From assembly GCA_027491085.1 (NCBI GenBank), contig JAIXWW010000014.1:1-64000 (forward strand): a stretch of DNA of 64,000 nucleotides, given 5' to 3'. This stretch comes from Bacteroidota bacterium (GTDB taxonomy: Bacteria > Bacteroidota > Bacteroidia > UKL13-3). Of the stretch, positions 46,274-54,332 are shown one piece after another (position 1 is the stretch's first letter; each line of letters starts with the position of its first letter). The notes under the pieces were generated by a model. That model was not told the DNA's origin, did no database searches, and saw nothing but the letters and a program-made list of their open reading frames with translations. Both the position numbers and the translations under genes were made by a program.

Positions 46274-46302
46274 AAAGCCTCATAGCAATATGAGGCTTTT
46301 TT
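46274..46302. terminator. Shared terminator between lon and the DUF1501 gene
   Basis: AAAGCCTCATA (46274-46284) pairs perfectly with TATGAGGCTTT (46289-46299) around a GCAA tetraloop, then TTTT. It ends lon on the plus strand and overlaps the stop of the convergent DUF1501 gene by two bases. Confidence 0.85.
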
Positions 46303-47881
46303 ATTTGGCTACTACTAGCGTTTTCATTAATTGCGAGGCACCTTGTTGTACCTGATAGTAATAAGTGCCATTTCTTAAACTTTCGGTATTTAAAACTACT
46401 TCATGTGTTCCTTTGCTATAATCATTTTCGGCTATGGTTAGTATTTCTCTACCTATGTTATCATACAAACGTATTTTAACATAACCACCACTGCACGAGA
46501 ACTTAATGGTAGTTTGATTAGAAGCAGGATTCGGATAATTTTCTAAAATACCAATTTTTGCTTCTGTTGCATTAGTAACGCTTGAACTGCCGTTTGCTAT
46601 AATATCTAACAATGGAAATGTTTTATTAAGCAACATTGGGCTTAATTCGCTATCGCTTACATTAAACCAATATTTTAAAATACTGGCGTAAACCGATCTG
46701 AAATCAACTTGCATTGGAACATTATCGTTGGCAGTTACTGTACTTGGTATAATTGGATTATTACCAGTAATTCCTGGTTTTACATTTTTGCCAAATATAA
46801 ATAATGGTGCGGCTGCTCCGTGGTCTGTTCCTAAACTGTCGTTCGATTTAATTCTACGTCCAAATTCCGAAAAAGTCATGCCTAATACGCGGCCATCAAT
46901 GGCTAGTTTTTTCAAATCATCTTGAAAAGCATTTACCGCTTGCGATATTTTTTGCATCAAGTTTGCATGTGTGCCACTTTCAGTTGAGCTTGCATCGGTT
47001 TGACCTGCATGTGTATCAAATCCACCCAAACTAACCATATATACTTGGGTTTTTAAGCCTCCGGCAATTAATTGTGCCACAATTTTTAATTGGTCGGCAA
47101 GGCTATTGGTTCCAGCAGTTGGATATAAAGTAGATAAATTGGTGGCTTTATCGGCTGCGGCTTTTATGGTTCCGCTGTATTGTTGCGTTTGCTGAGCTAC
47201 TAATCTTACATAAGTTAATTCGTGGCCAGCCGGAGTATTTGGAGCTGTATCAACCGTTCCGTTTACAAATTGATAAAACGAAGTTGGATCTGTAATTGAC
47301 ATGCCTAAACTGGCTTGATGGCCTTGCAATGCTGGCGAAACCAAAGCTCCAATTTGAATAGCAGGAGGGTCAGGATAATTGGTGTTGGGGTAATTGGTTG
47401 GAAACCCATCAAATTTAGTATCTAGGTATCTTCCCATCCAACCTGTTTCTTCATTTACGTTGCTATCGCTGCCTGTTAGCCAAATATCAGTTGCTCTAAA
47501 ATGTGAAAAGTTAGGGTCAGGGTAACCTACACTTTGTACAATATTTACCAAGCCATTATCGTAAAGATTGCGTACTTCACTTAGGCTTGGGTGCAGGCCA
47601 GTAGCTTGCGTTCCTGTTAAAGCCAATATTTTATTTTGTTGAATTAAAATATTTTGCCTTGCCAAAACTAATTTGCTGTATTGGTCAATTGGAATAACGG
47701 TATTTAGCCCATCGTTACCACCATTTAATTGAATTAAAACCAATACATGATCTTCGGCTCCTGCTTTGCCTAAATATTGTACAATTGGGTTATCGGCCAG
47801 AGTTTGAATTGGGAAACCATTAATAAATAATGGCAATGCACTTGCAGTAATTGCTTTCTGTAAAAAATCTCTTCTTTTCAT
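46301..47881 (-). CDS. DUF1501 protein with twin-arginine-like signal and T9SS sorting domain
   Basis: This 526-residue exported protein of the DUF1501 family has a fold related to alkaline phosphatase and sulfatase. The N-terminus MKRRDFLQKAITASALPL fits the Tat motif RRxFL. GGNDGLNTVIP near 54, GFDTHAGQTD and the metal-site-like GTDHGAAAPLFIFG follow. A type A T9SS sorting domain runs from about 440 to the end (LENYPNPASNQ). The DUF1800 gene lies 12 bases upstream, the usual partner across many phyla. Its substrate is unknown. Confidence 0.85.
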   Translation of the reverse strand: MKRRDFLQKAITASALPLFINGFPIQTLADNPIVQYLGKAGAEDHVLVLIQLNGGNDGLNTVIPIDQYSKLVLARQNILIQQNKILALTGTQATGLHPSLSEVRNLYDNGLVNIVQSVGYPDPNFSHFRATDIWLTGSDSNVNEETGWMGRYLDTKFDGFPTNYPNTNYPDPPAIQIGALVSPALQGHQASLGMSITDPTSFYQFVNGTVDTAPNTPAGHELTYVRLVAQQTQQYSGTIKAAADKATNLSTLYPTAGTNSLADQLKIVAQLIAGGLKTQVYMVSLGGFDTHAGQTDASSTESGTHANLMQKISQAVNAFQDDLKKLAIDGRVLGMTFSEFGRRIKSNDSLGTDHGAAAPLFIFGKNVKPGITGNNPIIPSTVTANDNVPMQVDFRSVYASILKYWFNVSDSELSPMLLNKTFPLLDIIANGSSSVTNATEAKIGILENYPNPASNQTTIKFSCSGGYVKIRLYDNIGREILTIAENDYSKGTHEVVLNTESLRNGTYYYQVQQGASQLMKTLVVAK

Positions 47882-47893
47882 AACAATGGCATT

Positions 47894-49603
47894 TTAAATT
47901 AATTGAAACTCGGCTAAACCCATTAAATATTTAAACAATCCTTGTAACCTACTGTATACTGCTTGTTTTTTAGCAGTATCGGTTGGTGCTTGTAAATAGG
48001 CATTCCATGCATCGGTCCAATAATGATCACTTGCTTGGCCCGAAAGTAAAAAGGCTGTTTTAAGTTGTGTTTTACTATTTGTCGAAATATCAACGGCATA
48101 AAGTAAACTAACAGCTTGGTTAATTAATTCGTTTGGATCTTCTGGTTTTGAAAATTGACTTACAAAAGCTATTGGATCAAGTATTAACTTAAATCCTTGG
48201 CGATTAAATCCAACATAAATGAGTCCATCGCAAACTTGGTTTCGTTTTGGCAATGAATCGGAATTTATCCATAGTTCGTAAAACTGAGGCGATTGCCAAT
48301 AAGCAGGCCAACCTGCCACATTAGGAGCATCGCCAATATCTTGTCCAAATGCTAAAGCTATTTGTTGAATATAACTCAAATGAGTGTAAGTTTGAGTTAC
48401 ATTGCTAGGGTCTGGGAGTTGTAAATTAAAAGTACGGGCTATTCCTACTAAATGGTCGGTTGGTGGTTTTATAACACAACCCATATTTAAAGCATCGTAA
48501 AAATGTTCACTTTTTAGCAAAGTATCCATTACCGTTTTTATATTGTAGCCGCTATTTCTAAAAATGGTTGCTAAAGGCACAATAACATTTGTTTCTAAAC
48601 TTTCATCAATAATATAATAAACGAAAAAGCGGTAAATTTTACGGCAAATGTATTTTGCTACTTCATCATGATTAAAAATCATGGTAATTAAATCATCTAA
48701 CTCAGTAGCGCCAGCAGAACCAGTTTTTCCTGTAATTACCGCATTATTGTAAAACGATGAAAACTGTTTATTGCTGGTATCGTGTTTGGTTGAATCAAAA
48801 TACGATGTGTAACCAACTCTATTATTGCGCCAGCCAGTCATTACTTTAGCCGCTGCCTTTACATCGTCTTCGGTGTAATGATTAGCTAAATCTTTTCCTA
48901 CAGTAAATAGTTCTTGTAGCTCGCGTCCAAAGTTTTCATCAGGAGCTGTTTTGGTATTTTTTTCACCATTTAAATATACCAACATGGCACAATCGGTAGC
49001 CACCAAACGAGTTAAGGTTTTAAAATTACCCAAACAGTTTTGACGCAACATTTTATGATGGTCGTAAGTAAATCTAGCTAGTTGAATTACAGTACTTTCT
49101 GTGGCAAAATGATTGTGCCAAAAAAGAGTCATTTTCTCTTTAATGGTTCGGTCTTGATTTATCATTAAGCCCATCCACCAAGCTTTAAACGAGGTTCTAC
49201 GGGCTGCACTAAGCAGCGGATTTTCGTTGGCGTTTACCCAAGTTTCGCCAAAAGGCACATCAGCATCAGGAAAACTTGCACTTGCGCTATAATGATTAAC
49301 TGGAGGGGCAGGGTCGGTGGTTGATATATTTAAAATGGCATCCACGGCTTGAACCATGGTTTTGGTTTTAAAAAAATCAATATCGGCCTTCGATACACCA
49401 AATAAAGTTCTACGGCACAAATGCTTTATTTCAGTTTCGGTCCATGCACCTTGGTAAGGGCTAATTCCTGTGCTGGTTTTCCTTAAGCTAGTAGGAACTT
49501 CAGTATTTGAAGGATCCTTGTAAGGATAAACGGGTAACTCTTTTTCGGTTAAGGCTTCAGAAGCCAAGTTTTGAAAAAACTGCTTTCGGTTAATTTGTGC
49601 CAT
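47894..49603 (-). CDS. DUF1800 domain-containing protein
   Basis: This 569-residue protein of the DUF1800 family is recognised by HLCRRTLFGVSKADI near residue 60, MTLFWHNHFATES, ELFTVGKDLANHYTEDDVKA and VAGWPAYWQSPQFY. The biochemical role is unknown, and members are nearly always next to DUF1501. There is no hydrophobic signal peptide. The start INRKQFFQNLA has a single Arg and resembles a degenerate Tat motif. It lies 12 bases upstream of the DUF1501 gene on the same strand. Confidence 0.88.
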   Translation of the reverse strand: MAQINRKQFFQNLASEALTEKELPVYPYKDPSNTEVPTSLRKTSTGISPYQGAWTETEIKHLCRRTLFGVSKADIDFFKTKTMVQAVDAILNISTTDPAPPVNHYSASASFPDADVPFGETWVNANENPLLSAARRTSFKAWWMGLMINQDRTIKEKMTLFWHNHFATESTVIQLARFTYDHHKMLRQNCLGNFKTLTRLVATDCAMLVYLNGEKNTKTAPDENFGRELQELFTVGKDLANHYTEDDVKAAAKVMTGWRNNRVGYTSYFDSTKHDTSNKQFSSFYNNAVITGKTGSAGATELDDLITMIFNHDEVAKYICRKIYRFFVYYIIDESLETNVIVPLATIFRNSGYNIKTVMDTLLKSEHFYDALNMGCVIKPPTDHLVGIARTFNLQLPDPSNVTQTYTHLSYIQQIALAFGQDIGDAPNVAGWPAYWQSPQFYELWINSDSLPKRNQVCDGLIYVGFNRQGFKLILDPIAFVSQFSKPEDPNELINQAVSLLYAVDISTNSKTQLKTAFLLSGQASDHYWTDAWNAYLQAPTDTAKKQAVYSRLQGLFKYLMGLAEFQLI

Positions 49604-49680
49604 AAAATATTATGATTATTAAAAAATTACGAATGTCGGACTCTTAAAACCCCAAAAGGTTTAATTATTAAATTGTAAAA

Positions 49681-50433
49681 TTATTCTATTATAATTTTTT
49701 GTTCAAATTGGCTGTTTTCGTGGTTAATTTTAACCAAATAAATGCCTTTAGCCAATTGTTCGGTATTGATGGTGTTTTTATTTAGTCCAAAATTTAAATC
49801 AAATTGTTGGTTAAAAACCTCTTTGCCTTGCATACTGAATAATTGAATAGTGCAATTTGCTGCATCATTATTCCAAATTTCAAAATTTAGTTGGTTATTA
49901 CTTATTGGGTTTGGGAAAATTTTATAGCTAGCATCTTTTACATCATTGCCATTATTAATACCTAAACTACTTTCTACAGTAACGGTATAGTTATTCATGG
50001 TATCTAATTGGGTTTGAGTAAAACCAAGCGCTGTGACTCTTACTTTTAAAATAATTTGAAGAGGATAAATCCCTTTTGTAGTTGGTGTTCCAGTAATTTT
50101 GGCGCACCCATTTCCCCCACCAGGAATAGTGCAATTTGATGTATTACAAATGAAACTCATTCCTTCGGGAATGCCATTTACTTTGAATATGGTAAATGAA
50201 TCAATTGTTGCATCTACTTTTCCAAAAACAGGAACGGTAACTGAAGAATCTTTAACCACATGAAATTGCAATATTTCACTATATGGAAGTCCTACTTTTG
50301 CTGAAGGCAGAATAACAGGGTAAACTCCTGTTGATTGCAGGCTTAAATCAGGTGTACATTGAGCATTAGTGTTTAGTTGGATAAAACTTAAAATTAGCCC
50401 AGTAATTATTGTTTTAAAAAATATCTTTTTCAT
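49681..50433 (-). CDS. Small T9SS type A sorting domain protein with Ig-like domain
   Basis: This 250-residue secreted protein has a signal peptide (MKKIFFKTIITGLILSF, cleaved near NTNAQ). An Ig/cadherin-like domain follows (GLPYSEILQFHVV, CAKITGTPTTKGIYPLQI), and a type A T9SS sorting domain starts near 170 (SYKIFPNPISNNQ). I start it at the ATG at 50433. The frame opens 36 bases earlier at a TTG, but a -7 element (50458-50465) and the signal peptide favour the ATG. The gene precedes DUF1800 by 77 bases on the same strand. Confidence 0.78.
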   Translation of the reverse strand: MKKIFFKTIITGLILSFIQLNTNAQCTPDLSLQSTGVYPVILPSAKVGLPYSEILQFHVVKDSSVTVPVFGKVDATIDSFTIFKVNGIPEGMSFICNTSNCTIPGGGNGCAKITGTPTTKGIYPLQIILKVRVTALGFTQTQLDTMNNYTVTVESSLGINNGNDVKDASYKIFPNPISNNQLNFEIWNNDAANCTIQLFSMQGKEVFNQQFDLNFGLNKNTINTEQLAKGIYLVKINHENSQFEQKIIIE

Positions 50434-50457
50434 TTGTCGGTTACGTTTATTTAAATT

Positions 50458-50465
50458 CAAATATA
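50458..50465 (-). promoter_or_regulatory. Putative -7 element for the small T9SS gene
   Basis: On the minus strand this reads TATATTTG, an exact consensus match, 24 bases before the chosen ATG and overlapping the alternative TTG-started leader. No -33 box is seen at 19 bases. Confidence 0.45.
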
Positions 50466-50475
50466 ACAAATAAAC

Positions 50476-50784
50476 TTATTGAAAAGTTAACTCCAAGTCA
50501 CTTACTACTTTATTTTGCATAACATGCATTTTAACAATTTCTTCAACCCTATCAATAGTAACGTTTCCATAGTATGTTCCTTCAGGATAAATTACCAAAG
50601 CTGGACCATTTTTACATTCGTCTAAACAGCCCGCACGCTGCGCACGCACTTTACCTTGCAAACCATTTTCTTTTAGCACTTCTCTAAATTTTTCAACTAA
50701 TGCCATTCCGCGCTCCTGTCCGCAGCAAACTTTTCCTTCGCCCTTTTGATTGGCGCATATAAATATATGTTTTTCGTATTTCAT
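50476..50784 (-). CDS. [2Fe-2S] thioredoxin-like ferredoxin
   Basis: This 102-residue protein begins KHIFICANQKGEGKVCCG and has AGCLDECKNGPALVIYPEG. The four cysteines are spaced as in the thioredoxin-like [2Fe-2S] ferredoxin family (related to the NuoE C-terminal domain and cobalt-chelatase-associated ferredoxins). It is cytoplasmic, and its electron partner is unknown. It is a separate unit from the T9SS gene that follows. Confidence 0.85.
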   Translation of the reverse strand: MKYEKHIFICANQKGEGKVCCGQERGMALVEKFREVLKENGLQGKVRAQRAGCLDECKNGPALVIYPEGTYYGNVTIDRVEEIVKMHVMQNKVVSDLELTFQ

Positions 50785-50826
50785 GTTTTTGCTTATTTGT
50801 TAATTTTTGATTTAATGATTTCTAAT

Positions 50827-50895
50827 ATTGTTGAATTGTTATATTGTTGAATTGCTTAATTGTTAGAAATTCAACATTCATAATTCAACATTCAT
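50827..50895. repeat. Inverted tandem repeats (ATTGTTGAATTG / AATTCAACATTCAT)
   Basis: Two and a half copies of a 16-base unit (ATTGTTGAATTGTTAT) at 50827-50866 face two exact copies of AATTCAACATTCAT at 50868-50895. The two arrays are partly complementary (TTGAATT with AATTCAA). The array lies between the MazG-like and [2Fe-2S] genes and leaves only 4 bases before the MazG stop. Confidence 0.6.
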
Positions 50896-50899
50896 AATT

Positions 50900-51226
50900 T
50901 TAAATTAGTTTCTCATTCTCCAAATGCCTTGTAGCATCGCGATTGGTTTTTTTAGCCATGTTTTTTTCAAAAGCTGTTGTTAAATCTACCCCTGTTTGAT
51001 TGGCCAAACATATTAAAACCCAAAGCACGTCAGCCATTTCATCGGCTAGGTCTTTGTCTTTTTCATTATCTTTAAAACTTTGTTCGCCATATTTACGAGC
51101 CATAATACGAGCCAACTCACCTACTTCTTCCATTAAAATAGCAGTATTGGTCAATTCGTTAAAATACCTAACTCCAATGGTTTTTATCCATTCATCAACT
51201 TGTTTTTGCGCTTCACTAATTTGCAT
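50900..51226 (-). CDS. MazG-like nucleotide pyrophosphohydrolase
   Basis: This 108-residue all-alpha NTP-PPase has the MazG metal-binding pattern EEVGELARI (EExxE type) and DLADEMADVLWVLICLANQT (ExxD type). Such enzymes hydrolyse (d)NTPs to monophosphates, often for house-cleaning. The length fits the single-domain subgroup. Its ATG at 51226 is divergent from the sugar transporter gene. Confidence 0.9.
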   Translation of the reverse strand: MQISEAQKQVDEWIKTIGVRYFNELTNTAILMEEVGELARIMARKYGEQSFKDNEKDKDLADEMADVLWVLICLANQTGVDLTTAFEKNMAKKTNRDATRHLENEKLI

Positions 51227-51356
51227 TTGTATAAAAAAATTAGAAGGCGAATTTATGGTTTATAATAGATTAATCAGAATGGGTTTTTGCTTTCTAAAAT
51301 TTAATTTTTTGTTTTGATTATAATTTACGTATTTGAGAGCAAATAAAATTTATAAA

Positions 51357-52790
51357 ATGGAACAGAATTCAAAAACAAATTGGGGGCAATTTGTCCCTTT
51401 AGTAATCGTATTTTTCTTTTGGGGCTTTGTGGCCGCCAGTAACGACATTTTAATTCCTGTATTTAAAACCGCGTTTAATTTAAGCCAAGGAGAAAGTCAG
51501 TTGGTATCATTAGCATTTTATATTGCCTATACAGTTGGATCATTAATTTATATGGGCATTTCTGTATTAATGAAACAAGATTTAGTAAATAAAATTGGTT
51601 ATAAAAATGGACTCGCTTTAGGACTTTTTATATCAGCTTTAGGAACCTTACTTTTTTACCCTGCTGCCAATACGGGCTCATTTGCATTAATGCTTTCTGG
51701 TTTGTTCATTGTTGCTTTAGGATTTTCGCTACAACAAACAGTTGCAAACCCATTAGCCATAGCTTTAGGACCAATAAGCACCGGCTCTCAACGTTTAACT
51801 TTAGCAGGTGGTATTAATAATTTAGGAACTACTATTGGGCCGTTAATTGTAAGTTTTGTCATATTTGGCGCTGCTACTTCTGGTCCATCACAAATGAGTA
51901 TAGAAAGTGTAAAAATACCCTATTTGGTATTAGGCGCAGCCTTTTTGTTAGTTGCTATTTTATTAAAGTTTTCTTCATTGCCCGATAAACCTGCTATTGT
52001 AGCCGAAAGTAATAACCAAACTGAATCAACAAAAACTTCTGCTCTAAAATATCCTCAATTAATTTTAGGTATGATTGCTATTTTTGTTTATGTAGGAGTT
52101 GAGGTATCAACTGCTAGTAATTTACCAGCATATATGGAAAAAAACCTGGGTTTTTTAACACAAGATGTGGCGCCATTTATTTCATTGTATTGGGCTAGCT
52201 TAATGATTGGTCGATGGACAGGTGCTGTTGAAGCCTTTACCGAAGATATGAATTTACAAAAAATATTACGCTTCATAGCACCATACTTGGCTTTTGCAGT
52301 ATTTTTAGGAGTAAATAAATTTATGAACCATGACTTAACGCCATTTTATGTTTATGGATTAATTATTTTGGTGTTAATATTTGCAGATATGGCCAGTAAA
52401 GGTAATCCTGCACGTATGTTGTTAATTTTCTCAATACTAGGAATTTCAGCACTAGCAGTTGGTATGGCTACAGATGGAATGATAAGTGTTTATGCATTTA
52501 CAAGTGTTGGCTTATTCTGCAGCACGCTTTGGCCTTGTATTTTCACTTTGGCAATTAGCGGATTAGGAAAACATACTAGCCAAGGTAGTAGTTTCTTAAT
52601 TATGATGATAATGGGTGGAGGAATTGTAAGTTGGTTACAAGGAACAGTTGCTGATTCAATTGGAATTCACTTTAGTTATATCATTGGTGTATTATGTTTT
52701 GCTTATCTAGCATTTTATGCATGGAAAGTAAGTGGCATTTTAAAAAGTCAAGGAATTGATTTTGATAAAAAAATATCAGGAGGACATTAA
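51357..52790 (+). CDS. Sugar MFS transporter, FucP/GlcP family
   Basis: This 477-residue inner-membrane permease has about 12 helices. The FucP-family motif FWGFVAASNDILIPVFK is at the N-terminus, and LQQTVANPLAIALGP and GINNLGTTIGPLI follow. ASNLPAYMEK occurs in the second half. Members import fucose, galactose or glucose with protons; the substrate here is unknown. I start it at ATG 51357, since the open frame begins with a TTG 24 bases upstream that adds nothing conserved. The 201-residue barrel gene follows by 27 bases. Confidence 0.88.
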   Translation: MEQNSKTNWGQFVPLVIVFFFWGFVAASNDILIPVFKTAFNLSQGESQLVSLAFYIAYTVGSLIYMGISVLMKQDLVNKIGYKNGLALGLFISALGTLLFYPAANTGSFALMLSGLFIVALGFSLQQTVANPLAIALGPISTGSQRLTLAGGINNLGTTIGPLIVSFVIFGAATSGPSQMSIESVKIPYLVLGAAFLLVAILLKFSSLPDKPAIVAESNNQTESTKTSALKYPQLILGMIAIFVYVGVEVSTASNLPAYMEKNLGFLTQDVAPFISLYWASLMIGRWTGAVEAFTEDMNLQKILRFIAPYLAFAVFLGVNKFMNHDLTPFYVYGLIILVLIFADMASKGNPARMLLIFSILGISALAVGMATDGMISVYAFTSVGLFCSTLWPCIFTLAISGLGKHTSQGSSFLIMMIMGGGIVSWLQGTVADSIGIHFSYIIGVLCFAYLAFYAWKVSGILKSQGIDFDKKISGGH

Positions 52791-52817
52791 TTAAACAAAA
52801 ACGATTAAAACAATCAA

Positions 52818-53423
52818 ATGAAAACAAAATTCATTCTTTTAGTATTAATGGGAGTAATTTGTAATTTTACTATTGCCCAAAAAGTTACTGATTATTCAAA
52901 ATTATCGAAAGTACCTAGTTTTTACATTGGGTTTGGCAGTGGTTTAAACTACAACTGTGGTTTAATTGGTTTGAAATTAGCTGGCAGAATTAGTGATAAA
53001 ATCCTTATTGATGCCTCAGCAGGAATTGGTTCATGGGGCAATAAACTGGGTTTAGGTATTATTTTAAATGCAAAAAACGAAAATGCTTGGTGTCCAATTA
53101 TTGGCGTTTCAAGAGCAACTGGTATAGAAAGCACTCCATTAAATATAGAAGTAATTAATTCTTCGGGCAATAAAATTACAAATAACTTTGATGTGAAAAT
53201 TAGCCCTGCAACTATGGTTAATATTGGTGTTCAACGTCAATGGATTAGACCAACTGGAAATAGAATAACACTGGAATTAGGCTATTCAGTATTAGTTAGT
53301 GGTGGAGAGGCAACTCTATTAACTCCAGGCTATTCTTTTACTGATATTAGCAAAAAAGTTTTTGATTTAATAAAACCTGGCGGACTAACTGTAGGATTTG
53401 GTTACTATTTTGCTTTAAAATAA
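52818..53423 (+). CDS. Predicted small outer-membrane beta-barrel protein
   Basis: This 201-residue protein has a signal peptide (about 1-20, ending CNFTIAQ). Short alternating strands such as YIGFGSGLNYNCGLIGLK follow, with a glycine-rich barrel-like C-terminus GLTVGFGYYFALK that ends in an aromatic-containing strand. I recognise no family. It follows the sugar transporter and is followed by a terminator. Confidence 0.65.
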   Translation: MKTKFILLVLMGVICNFTIAQKVTDYSKLSKVPSFYIGFGSGLNYNCGLIGLKLAGRISDKILIDASAGIGSWGNKLGLGIILNAKNENAWCPIIGVSRATGIESTPLNIEVINSSGNKITNNFDVKISPATMVNIGVQRQWIRPTGNRITLELGYSVLVSGGEATLLTPGYSFTDISKKVFDLIKPGGLTVGFGYYFALK

Positions 53424-53452
53424 TGTTCATTATATTAAACTTCATACTTTAA

Positions 53453-53490
53453 AAAATAAAGCTCATCAATAATTGGTGGGCTTTATTTTT
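53453..53490 (+). terminator. Terminator of the sugar transporter unit
   Basis: AAAATAAAGCTCATCA (53453-53468) pairs with TGGTGGGCTTTATTTT (53474-53489) with two wobbles and the loop ATAAT, then more T. It separates this unit from the MacAB-type operon. Confidence 0.85.
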
Positions 53491-53549
53491 GCTTTATTGT
53501 TAAAATTGTCCGCTTGTGTAAACAAACAAAGTCAAACGTAGTTTAAATT

Positions 53550-53557
53550 TATATTTG
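53550..53557 (+). promoter_or_regulatory. Putative -7 element of the MacAB-type operon
   Basis: TATATTTG is an exact match and lies 12 bases before the ATG at 53570. It covers the TTG at 53555 that would otherwise extend the ATPase frame, which supports the ATG as start. No -33 box is apparent. Confidence 0.45.
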
Positions 53558-53569
53558 GCGTTATTAAAA

Positions 53570-54229
53570 ATGATTGAATTAAAAAATATACAGAAATCGT
53601 ACACCGTAGGTGATAATAAAATGAAAGTGCTTAAAGGCATTGACATGAAGGTAAACGAAGGTGAAATGGTTTCTATTATGGGCTCTTCGGGTAGTGGAAA
53701 ATCAACTTTGCTTAATATTTTAGGTATTTTAGATAGTTACGATGCCGGTGAATATCGTTTAGGGGGCACTTTAATTCAGCATTTAAATGAAACCAAGGCA
53801 GCCAAACTGCGCAATCAGTACATTGGTTTTGTGTTTCAATCGTTCAATTTAATTTCATTTAAAAATGCCATGGAAAATGTGGCCTTGCCACTATATTATC
53901 AAAATATAAGTAGTAAAAAACGCAATGCCATTGCTTTAGAATATTTAGAAAAAGTTGGATTAAAAGATTGGGCTAAACACATGCCCAATGAAATGAGCGG
54001 TGGACAAAAGCAGCGTGTGGCCATTGCAAGGGCATTGATTACTCAACCTAAAATGATTTTGGCCGATGAACCCACAGGAGCTTTAGATACACAAACCAGT
54101 TACGATGTAATGAATTTGCTAAAAGAGGTAAATAAAAGTGGTATTACAGTAGTGATTGTAACCCACGAGCACGATATAGCCGATATGACTGATAGAGTGA
54201 TTCGGTTGAAGGATGGATTGATTTTATAA
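53570..54229 (+). CDS. ABC transporter ATP-binding protein (MacB/LolD type)
   Basis: This 219-residue ATPase has Walker [10 protein letters not shown] near 40, Q-loop VFQSFNLI, signature MSGGQKQR, Walker [13 protein letters not shown] and H-loop VTHEHD. The family powers type VII (MacB-like) transporters with FtsX-type permeases. It starts the operon that continues with two permeases and a membrane-fusion protein, the order typical of MacAB-like exporters. LolCDE is less likely because of the membrane-fusion partner. Confidence 0.92.
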   Translation: MIELKNIQKSYTVGDNKMKVLKGIDMKVNEGEMVSIMGSSGSGKSTLLNILGILDSYDAGEYRLGGTLIQHLNETKAAKLRNQYIGFVFQSFNLISFKNAMENVALPLYYQNISSKKRNAIALEYLEKVGLKDWAKHMPNEMSGGQKQRVAIARALITQPKMILADEPTGALDTQTSYDVMNLLKEVNKSGITVVIVTHEHDIADMTDRVIRLKDGLIL

Positions 54230-54243
54230 ATTCTAATATTTAA

Positions 54244-54321
54244 TCCCGAAGCATCGGGACGAAATTCGAAAAAACTAATAAAATCCTTTTCGAATTTCGA
54301 GTTTAGTTTTTCGGATTTTAT
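54244..54321. repeat. Palindrome-rich repeat between ATPase and first permease
   Basis: TCCCGA and TCGGGA (54244-54249/54254-54259) form a small hairpin. Then CGAAATTCGAAAA (54260-54272) pairs perfectly with 54287-54299, and the adjacent ATAAAATCC (54278-54286) is complementary to GGATTTTAT (54313-54321). The pairing options compete. It may act as an intra-operon attenuator or be a mobile-type repeat. Confidence 0.55.
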
Positions 54322-54332
54322 CGCTTAAAACA

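Noticed and set aside
53555..53569. TTG at 53555 as start of the ABC ATPase
   Set aside because: It is part of an exact -7 element, and the next ATG gives the usual ATPase N-terminus.
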